Assembly (NCBI GenBank): GCA_003019595.1
Contig: NEXD01000004.1
Coordinates: 1 to 48,402, forward strand
Reading direction: 5' to 3'
DNA from: Candidatus Marsarchaeota G1 archaeon BE_D
Lineage (GTDB): Archaea; Thermoproteota; Thermoprotei_A; Marsarchaeales; Marsarchaeaceae
Length of the DNA: 48,402 nucleotides
The position numbers and the translations under genes are program-made. The notes under the pieces are model-generated. The model was not told where the DNA came from and did not search any database. It was given only the letters and a program-made list of their open reading frames with translations. Positions within the stretch are counted from its first letter, which is position 1; the number at the start of each line of letters is the position of its first letter. Below are positions 42,248-48,402 of the stretch, one piece after another.

Positions 42248-44962
42248 TTGGTTTCCGCTTTGTCTGAAATAAATCCACAAGCGTATATAGTGGATTTCTT
42301 TTCTGAGCGTGGATTTTACAGAAAAAGGTGTAGCGTCTGTTCTTCTTATTTTTGGACACTTGATCCAAATAGACAAACTTGTGGGGATTCGCCGTGCGAA
42401 GAATACAAATTCTTTGAACGCGAATTTATAAAAAAAAGGATGAGCCTTAAAGAAACAAGAGAGTACTTTCTGAATTATTTCCAAGAGAGAGGTCATAAAG
42501 TTTTGCCACCTCGTGGCGTTGCAGCTAGATGGAGAGATGATCTTTACCTTGTAATTGCAAGTATAGTTTTGTTTCAGCCCTTTGTCACAAGTGGTGAGGT
42601 CCCTCCTCCTGCAAATCCACTAGTGATAAGCCAACCCTGTATAAGGCTAAACGATGTTGATAACGTGGGTCTCACAGCTGGACGACACATGACAATATTT
42701 GAAATGGGCGGTCATCACGCGTTTAACAGCAGTGAGAAAAGGGTGTACTGGAAAGATGAAACTGTTAGATATTGTTACGATTTCTTTTCCAGACTTGGCG
42801 TGAAACCAGAAGAAATAACTCTCAAAGAGAGCGTATGGATAGGCGGTGGGAACGCTGGCCCATGCTTTGAAGTGGCTATAGGAGGCCTTGAAGTCGCAAC
42901 GCTAGTGTTTATGGAGTATGACGTTAAAGACAACACCTGGACACCTCTTCCGCTTAAAATAGTCGACACAGGATACGGTATAGAAAGGATTTCATGGCTC
43001 TCACAACGTTCTCCTACAGCATTTCATGCGGTGTACGGTTCTTTGGTCACAAAGTTTGCAGAACTGCTGAGTGTGGAGTTACCAGAAGAAAAGCTGCTTT
43101 TCGAGCTCGCAAAACAATCCGCTTTGATGAAGGTAGAAGGGGGTGAAAGCGTCAAGCAATTAAGAAGTATCGTGGCAAAAAAAGTGGGACTTGACGTGTC
43201 ACAGCTTGAAAGAATAATGCTACCAGTAGAATCGATGTTTGGTTTGCTAGATCACACGAAAACCCTAAGCTTTATGCTTGCTGACGGAATTGTGCCATCC
43301 AATTCTGGCGAGGGTTATCTCGCACGGCTTTTAATCAGGAGATCTTTACGACTTAGAAGACGCTTATCTCAAGTGCCTTTAGCAGAGCTAGTGTCTTTGC
43401 AAATTGACTACTGGGGTGAAGACTTTAGGCAGCTCACAAAGATGCGTGATATAGTTTTAGAAGAAATTGAACTAGAGGAAAAGAGGTATCAAGAAAACGT
43501 TTTGAAGTCGTCACAACTAATTTCTACATTGATTCAAAAATATCCACAGGGCAATGTGCCTGTAGAAGAGTTGGTCAAACTTTACGATTCTAATGGTATT
43601 GATCCATACTTAGTTTCTGATGAATTTCAAAAAAGAGGGTTAAGCGTGGATGTGCCAAGCAATTTCTATACACTCGTTGCGCAAGCACATTCGTATGCAA
43701 AACCAAAAGAACAAAAGAAGCCATTGTTAGAAAAATCGCTATTAGAGCAACCAGAAACGATAAAACTTTACTATGATGATCCTAATCAGCTTGAGTTCAA
43801 TGCAAGGGTGCTTGCATCCTTAGAAGGCGTGGTGATTCTTGATCGCACGTGTTTTTATCCAGAAGGTGGGGGACAACCGGCTGACACTGGTGTAATAAAA
43901 CTGGAAGATTCTACCCAGTTTAGAGTTAAAGACGTTCAGTCTTATCAAGGCGTGATCGTTCACTTTCTTGAAGAAAAAGTGCGACTAGAGCCTGGAACGC
44001 TAATTAAGGGAATTGTGGACAGCGAAAGAAGACTCAGGCATACTCAGCATCATGACGCGACTCATGTTCTACTTGCTTCAATAAGACGCATTTTGGGAGA
44101 ACACATTTGGCAAGCTGGTGCGCAAAAAGGATTTTACTATTCTCGCTTGGACGTGACACACTACAAAAAAGTGACAAAAGAGCAGGTTGTCGCAATTGAG
44201 CAGCTGGCCAACACGATTGTGCAAGAGGATAGAAAAATAAGCGCGCGCTTTATGGACAGGAACCTCGCAGAGGAAACTTACGGTTTTACGATTTACCAAG
44301 GAGGAGTCGTTCCAGGCGCAAAAATAAGGGTGGTCGAAATACAAAATTTTGATACTGAAGCGTGCGGAGGGACGCACAGCGAATCTACTGGTAGAATAGG
44401 TTATATCAAAATACTCAAAGTCGAACAACCTCAAGATGGTATTTTGCGTTTTATTTTCGCAGCTGGAAAATCAGCAGTCGAACAAGCAAGAAAGGAAACG
44501 GAAATCTTAGAGGCGCTTTCAGAAAGGCTTAATGTCACCAAAGAACAAATACAAACAAAATTAAACTCATTAATCGAAGAACGAGATTCGTTAAGACGAG
44601 AAGTGTCTGAGTTACGTCAGGCTTACATGAATTCACTACTGGAAAAGGTAAAAGTTGTCGAAAAAGGAAAAGAAAAACTCGCTTATATCTTTTTGGGTAC
44701 AAACTTAATTTCCGCATCGGAATTTGCGGTGTTCGTCACAAACAAACTCGGTGGTGTTGCGATCGTATGTGGCAAGAACAAAATAGTGGTTTCAACACCG
44801 AAAAACAAGAACATCGACGCATCAAAAATTCTATTAGAAGTAAAGGCGAAATTTTCAGGAAAGGGCGGGGGTGGCAAATTTTATGCGGAGTATCTTGCCG
44901 AGCAAGAGTTGACCGAAAGCGAGTTTACTCAGCTAGTGCAAGAAGTTGTTAAGCTTTTATAG
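42248..44962 (+). CDS. alaS: Alanyl-tRNA synthetase, archaeal type
   Basis: 904 residues from TTG 42248; TTG 42260 is possible and no ATG lies near the expected start. An archaeal zinc-containing N-terminal extension (CSVCSSYFWTLDPNRQTCGDSPCEEY) precedes the class II catalytic core (ARWRDDLYLVIASIVLFQPFV, RHMTIFEMGGHHAF, GGGNAGPCFEV, GYGIERISWL). The editing domain has HHDATHVLL and the zinc residues CGGTH. A C-terminal coiled coil and a C-Ala domain (KGGGGKFYAEYL) complete it. It charges tRNA-Ala and hydrolyses mischarged Ser/Gly. Confidence 0.96.
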   Translation: MVSALSEINPQAYIVDFFSERGFYRKRCSVCSSYFWTLDPNRQTCGDSPCEEYKFFEREFIKKRMSLKETREYFLNYFQERGHKVLPPRGVAARWRDDLYLVIASIVLFQPFVTSGEVPPPANPLVISQPCIRLNDVDNVGLTAGRHMTIFEMGGHHAFNSSEKRVYWKDETVRYCYDFFSRLGVKPEEITLKESVWIGGGNAGPCFEVAIGGLEVATLVFMEYDVKDNTWTPLPLKIVDTGYGIERISWLSQRSPTAFHAVYGSLVTKFAELLSVELPEEKLLFELAKQSALMKVEGGESVKQLRSIVAKKVGLDVSQLERIMLPVESMFGLLDHTKTLSFMLADGIVPSNSGEGYLARLLIRRSLRLRRRLSQVPLAELVSLQIDYWGEDFRQLTKMRDIVLEEIELEEKRYQENVLKSSQLISTLIQKYPQGNVPVEELVKLYDSNGIDPYLVSDEFQKRGLSVDVPSNFYTLVAQAHSYAKPKEQKKPLLEKSLLEQPETIKLYYDDPNQLEFNARVLASLEGVVILDRTCFYPEGGGQPADTGVIKLEDSTQFRVKDVQSYQGVIVHFLEEKVRLEPGTLIKGIVDSERRLRHTQHHDATHVLLASIRRILGEHIWQAGAQKGFYYSRLDVTHYKKVTKEQVVAIEQLANTIVQEDRKISARFMDRNLAEETYGFTIYQGGVVPGAKIRVVEIQNFDTEACGGTHSESTGRIGYIKILKVEQPQDGILRFIFAAGKSAVEQARKETEILEALSERLNVTKEQIQTKLNSLIEERDSLRREVSELRQAYMNSLLEKVKVVEKGKEKLAYIFLGTNLISASEFAVFVTNKLGGVAIVCGKNKIVVSTPKNKNIDASKILLEVKAKFSGKGGGGKFYAEYLAEQELTESEFTQLVQEVVKLL

Positions 44963-44992
44963 TTTAAAAGCGTTAAAAAACTTACACCAAGG

Positions 44993-47890
44993 GTGGATGA
45001 ATTGAGTGAAGCAGAGTACGCAAAAAAGATAGCAAGAATAAAGCAAATAGAAGAGAAAATCCAACCGTTATGGGAAGAAAAAAAGGTTTATGAAGCTGAA
45101 CCAGTTGAGGGAAAGCCGAAAAAGTTTGTGACTTTCCCTTACCCCTACATGAATGGTCCCTTGCACGTTGGGCACGCTCTTAGCTCGACTCGCGTAGACG
45201 TTTACGCACGCTATATGAGGTTACAAGGTTATAACGTGCTTTACCCTTTCGCTTGGCACTGGACTGGTGAGCCGATTGTTGGCTTGGCCAAACGTGTCGC
45301 AAAAGGCGAGCAAAAAACGATTGACATTCTCACAAAGGTAGACGGTGTGCCAACGGAACATCTTTCAAAGTTCACCGACCCATTTTACGTAGCTAATTAC
45401 TATACCGCTGAAGGAAAAAAGGTTGTGAAGAGACTTGGGCTTTCCATCGATTGGAGAAGAGAGTTCACAACAGCTCACAACGAAGGTTACTCGCGTTTCG
45501 TGGCTTGGCAGTATCTCACCCTTCGAGAAAAGGGTTATATTGTAAAAGGAACACACCCAGTCGTTTGGTGTCCAAACGACAAAAGCCCAACTGGAGACCA
45601 TGATAGGGCAGAGGGCGAGGGGGTTTCACCTGATGAAATGAGCCTTGTAAAGTTCAGGCTCTTAAAAGAAGACGCTTTTCTTGTCGCCGCAACCTATAGG
45701 CCTGAGACTATATTTGGCGCTACTAACCTTTGGGTAAATCCAAAAGCGCTTTATGTCGAGGCACTCGTTGACGGAGAAAGGTGGATAGTTTCTGAGTATG
45801 CGGCGAAGGTTTTACCTGAACAAAAGCACGTCGTAAAAGTCATAAGAAGCTTTTTGGGAGAAGAGTTACTTCTTAAAGAAGTGGAGACGCCTTTAACTGC
45901 TCGTCGCTTACCAGTTCTACCGGCCGAATTCGTGGACCCCACTTTCGGAACGGGTGTAGTTTACAGCGTTCCAGCACACGCGCCTTATGACTATCTCGCG
46001 CTAAATGACCTTAAAAACAAAGAGCTTTCAAGCGAATTAAGAAAAGTAGTTGAAGAAATAAGACCAATTTCAATAATTAGCGTTAGTGGTTACGGCGATT
46101 TTCCTGCAATCGAAGAGTGTAAAAGGCTTGGTGTTGAAAGTCAAAAAGATCCCAAAGCCGAAAAAGCCACGGAAAACGTGTACAAACTGGAGTACAACAA
46201 AGGTGTGATGAAAGAAAACTGCGGTAAGTATTCAGGTAAAAGAGTTTCAGACGCCAAAGTGGAAATCTTTAATGAATTACTGAAGATGGGGCTTGGTGCA
46301 GTCTTTTACGACACACCAAAGCCCGTAATTTGTAGATGCGGTACAAGGTGCATTGTAAAAATCTTAGAAGATCAGTGGTTTCTTAAGTACGGTGATCCAA
46401 GTTGGAAGGCTCAAGCGCGAAAGGCTTTGTCATTAATGAAGATTTTTCCAGAAGAAGCAAGGCAGTGGTTTTTGGACGTAATAGAATGGCTCCAGGACAA
46501 ACCGTGCACCAGAAAATCAGGTATGGGCACCCCACTTCCTTGGGACACCGAATGGATCATCGAAACTTTAAGCGACTCAACCGTTTACATGGCGTACTAT
46601 ACAGTTTCGAAATACGTCAATCAAAACTTGATCAAACCTTCGCAACTCACAAAGGAGTTCTTTGATTATGTGTTTCTTGGTGTCGGCGACTTAACGCAAT
46701 TGTCAACCCAAATTGGATTGTCGAAAGAGCTGATACAAAAAGTCAGGCAGGAGTTTCTTTACTGGTATCCTGTAGATTTAAGGAACTCCGCAAAGGAGCT
46801 TATCGCTAACCATTTGACATTCTTTATATTTCATCACTGTGCACTCTTTCCTGAAAACCTTTGGCCAAAAGCGATCTCTGTAAACGGTCTTATAACCGTA
46901 AACGGGGAGCCAATGCACAAATCAAAAGGAAATTACGTGTCGATTAAGGCCGCACTAGAAAAATACGGAGCTGATGTGTCAAGGTGTACGCTGATTAACG
47001 GAACCGAAAGCTTGGACGACCCAGATTGGAATGACAAAGCAGCTCTTAACATGCTCGATAAAATTCATTCTTTCATAGAGTTGGTGGCTCATATAGGTAA
47101 TGGTGAACCTGTAGAAACGTTAGATATAGACAAATGGCTTCTTGCAAGACTTAAGCAAAGAGCCAAAGAAGTCGCGCAACATTTAGAAGAAATGAGAACG
47201 CGCTCAGCATTTAACATCGCTTTCTTTGAGGTGTGGGAAGACTACAAGAGATACCTCAAAAGATGCGCAAAGCCAAACACAAGCGTTCAGAGAATGTTTA
47301 TAGCGGAATGGTCAAAGCTTTTACACCCTTTTATGCCGCATGTTGCACAATGGGCGTATAACGAGCTTGGTTTTCATGGATTGATAGAACAAGCCAAATA
47401 TCCCGATACACAAATTACCGACGAAGAAGCGCTTTTGTTAATAAGAGAAGAATATCTTATTAAAATCGAAGAGGACTTGACCAATCTTATGAGGATGATG
47501 CAAGGCTCAAATGAGCTTGAAATAGCATACGCAACATCAAAAAAAAGGTATGTTGTGCTTTCTATGATCAACTCTAAATTGGGCGACAACTTAAGAGTAA
47601 CACCAGAAATGATCGAAAGGTTATCCGAAATTACTAAAGAAAAATCAAAGGCTGGCGCAATTGCACAAAAAATCATAAAGCTCATTGCCGAGTGGAAAGC
47701 CTATCCAAGAGAGTGGGTTGCAAAAATGATAGAGCGAGAAAGCGAGGCGCTCTGTTCTTTCGCACCTTATTTGGAAAGAGTGTACGGCCTAAAAGTAAAA
47801 GTTGTGGATGAAGAACACTCAGAAGACCAAAAAAGAGCATCACTATCACTCCCTCTCAAACCATCACTCACACTTAAAAAGGGCCCGTAG
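44993..47890 (+). CDS. leuS: Leucyl-tRNA synthetase, archaeal type
   Basis: 965 residues from GTG 44993; TTTAAAAG about 27 nt upstream suggests a leaderless mRNA. The HIGH motif is YPYMNGPLHVGHALS (HVGH at 58-61); tryptophan-rich WHWTGEPIVG follows; the editing (CP1) domain has TYRPETIFGATNLWV and GTGVVYSVPAHAPYD; the KMSKS motif is degenerate (MHKSKGN). The last codons read into tRNA-Arg(TCG): the stop TAG is 47888-47890 while the tRNA starts at 47881, a 10-nt overlap on the same strand. Confidence 0.96.
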   Translation: MDELSEAEYAKKIARIKQIEEKIQPLWEEKKVYEAEPVEGKPKKFVTFPYPYMNGPLHVGHALSSTRVDVYARYMRLQGYNVLYPFAWHWTGEPIVGLAKRVAKGEQKTIDILTKVDGVPTEHLSKFTDPFYVANYYTAEGKKVVKRLGLSIDWRREFTTAHNEGYSRFVAWQYLTLREKGYIVKGTHPVVWCPNDKSPTGDHDRAEGEGVSPDEMSLVKFRLLKEDAFLVAATYRPETIFGATNLWVNPKALYVEALVDGERWIVSEYAAKVLPEQKHVVKVIRSFLGEELLLKEVETPLTARRLPVLPAEFVDPTFGTGVVYSVPAHAPYDYLALNDLKNKELSSELRKVVEEIRPISIISVSGYGDFPAIEECKRLGVESQKDPKAEKATENVYKLEYNKGVMKENCGKYSGKRVSDAKVEIFNELLKMGLGAVFYDTPKPVICRCGTRCIVKILEDQWFLKYGDPSWKAQARKALSLMKIFPEEARQWFLDVIEWLQDKPCTRKSGMGTPLPWDTEWIIETLSDSTVYMAYYTVSKYVNQNLIKPSQLTKEFFDYVFLGVGDLTQLSTQIGLSKELIQKVRQEFLYWYPVDLRNSAKELIANHLTFFIFHHCALFPENLWPKAISVNGLITVNGEPMHKSKGNYVSIKAALEKYGADVSRCTLINGTESLDDPDWNDKAALNMLDKIHSFIELVAHIGNGEPVETLDIDKWLLARLKQRAKEVAQHLEEMRTRSAFNIAFFEVWEDYKRYLKRCAKPNTSVQRMFIAEWSKLLHPFMPHVAQWAYNELGFHGLIEQAKYPDTQITDEEALLLIREEYLIKIEEDLTNLMRMMQGSNELEIAYATSKKRYVVLSMINSKLGDNLRVTPEMIERLSEITKEKSKAGAIAQKIIKLIAEWKAYPREWVAKMIERESEALCSFAPYLERVYGLKVKVVDEEHSEDQKRASLSLPLKPSLTLKKGP

Positions 47891-47955
47891 CTCAGCATGG
47901 ACAGAGCGGCGGCCTTCGGAGCCGACGGTCGAGGGTTCAAATCCCTCCGGGCCCG
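47881..47955 (+). tRNA. tRNA-Arg(TCG)
   Basis: A 75-nt cloverleaf nearly identical to tRNA-Arg(GCG) at 20103-20177. Acceptor GGGCCCG/CGGGCCC, D stem GCTC/GAGC, anticodon loop CTTCGGA with anticodon TCG for CGA (and probably other CGN) codons, T stem GAGGG/CCCTC. Only three positions differ: 34 (anticodon), 43 and 44. Position 43 is A opposite G27, so the top pair of the anticodon stem is a mismatch. It overlaps the end of leuS and is probably cut from a longer transcript. Confidence 0.95.
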
Positions 47956-48049
47956 CCTGTGACCCATAGAGGTTTTAAAAGCACGAGATAAAAATTCATT
48001 CTTTTGTGGATCGCAAATAGCTTATAGGTTTGTTCAAGTCCCCAAATTT

Positions 48050-48402
48050 GTGCCCAAACTTATAGTTGGTAAAAAGCGTGCGGAGTTTCCCTACCTTACG
48101 CCTTTAGATGTCGCGCTGTATTCACTTGGCGAAAGAGCGCTTTATTCCAGTGTAAAGTTTGGAAGAGCAAGAGGAATAATGGACGATTCTATGCGTTATG
48201 GTCACAACAAAAGAGTGTATGTTGAGGGACGCGGTTTAGTCGACCCAACCTGTTTTTTGCTTGAAAAAGACACGAGTGTCAAGCTAGAAAAAGGCGCGAC
48301 AATTGGATCGCGAATCGCGAAGCGCTTTTCTGAACACTTTGGTGCTGGTTTTCAAAATTCATTTCTTTTGAGAATTGCATGGAAACTCGCGCAAAATCTT
48401 GT
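48050..48402 (+). CDS. Unknown protein, N-terminal part, cut by window end
   Basis: About 117 residues are visible from GTG 48050. CTTATAGGT (about 48020-48028) is centred 26 nt upstream, so a leaderless start is likely; the frame is open further back but holds no start codon. The text begins MPKLIVGKKRAEFPYLTPLDVA and continues without a stop to the window end (RARGIMDDSMRYGHNKRVYVEGRGLVDPTCFLLEK). I do not recognise the family. Confidence 0.7.
   Translation, partial: MPKLIVGKKRAEFPYLTPLDVALYSLGERALYSSVKFGRARGIMDDSMRYGHNKRVYVEGRGLVDPTCFLLEKDTSVKLEKGATIGSRIAKRFSEHFGAGFQNSFLLRIAWKLAQNL

Noticed and set aside
1-48402. CRISPR array or insertion sequence
   Set aside because: No regularly spaced direct repeats, no transposase-like gene and no paired terminal inverted repeats were found by reading through the window.

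Overview
This window is archaeal chromosomal DNA. It carries TBP, Alba, RNA polymerase subunit K, Spt5, a group II chaperonin, the ribosomal stalk operon (L11, L1, L10, P1/L12), an archaeal-type signal peptidase and a class III prepilin peptidase. The B-family polymerase reads like the PolB1/Dpo1 replicase of Sulfolobus relatives, and alaS follows the stalk operon. I infer a thermophilic TACK archaeon (Thermoproteota or a close relative); I cannot name the genus. Many first genes of transcription units have an A/T-rich TATA element about 26 nt before the start codon, implying leaderless mRNAs. Genes inside operons use GGAGG or GAGGTG Shine-Dalgarno sequences.

Layout. 1-352: cut-off AcuC/histone-deacetylase-like gene. 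408-481: tRNA-Gly. 482-4201: gene-poor, decaying stretch with a broken hypothetical gene and a broken ABC transporter. 4202-11885: gamma-glutamyltransferase-like gene, then a minus-strand serine/phosphoserine cluster (aminotransferase, SerA, SerK-like kinase, ATP-cone protein) and CysRS. 11997-19670: icd, a glycosyltransferase, Alba, a GNAT acetyltransferase, the chaperonin with rpoK, and TBP. 20103-24264: tRNA-Arg(GCG), queC, nadE, a PPC-domain gene, an ACT-domain gene and homoserine dehydrogenase. 24323-32973: branched-chain amino acid block, with ilvB-ilvN-leuA-leuB forward, ilvC and ilvE reverse, and ilvD forward. leuC and leuD are not here. 33005-38368: small proteins, PolB1, signal peptidase and an oxidoreductase. 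38479-47955: prepilin peptidase, spt5-L11-L1-L10-P1, alaS, leuS and tRNA-Arg(TCG). A cut-off gene begins at 48050.

The most interesting signal is in the leader of ilvB (24323-24476). A TATA box is placed to start transcription at the ATG of a 23-codon ORF whose second half is almost entirely Ile, Leu and Val. A 17-bp inverted repeat lies inside this ORF. Three short segments downstream (24401-24407, 24423-24430, 24445-24451) can pair in mutually exclusive ways, and the last contains the GGAGG motif before ilvB. This is the architecture of a ribosome-mediated attenuator, which I do not know to be described in Archaea. Other oddities are a CysRS gene whose natural start position reads ACG, a PolB1 gene whose N-terminus needs a frameshift, two tRNA-Arg genes each overlapping a protein gene, and short upstream ORFs joined to nadE and the P1/L12 gene.
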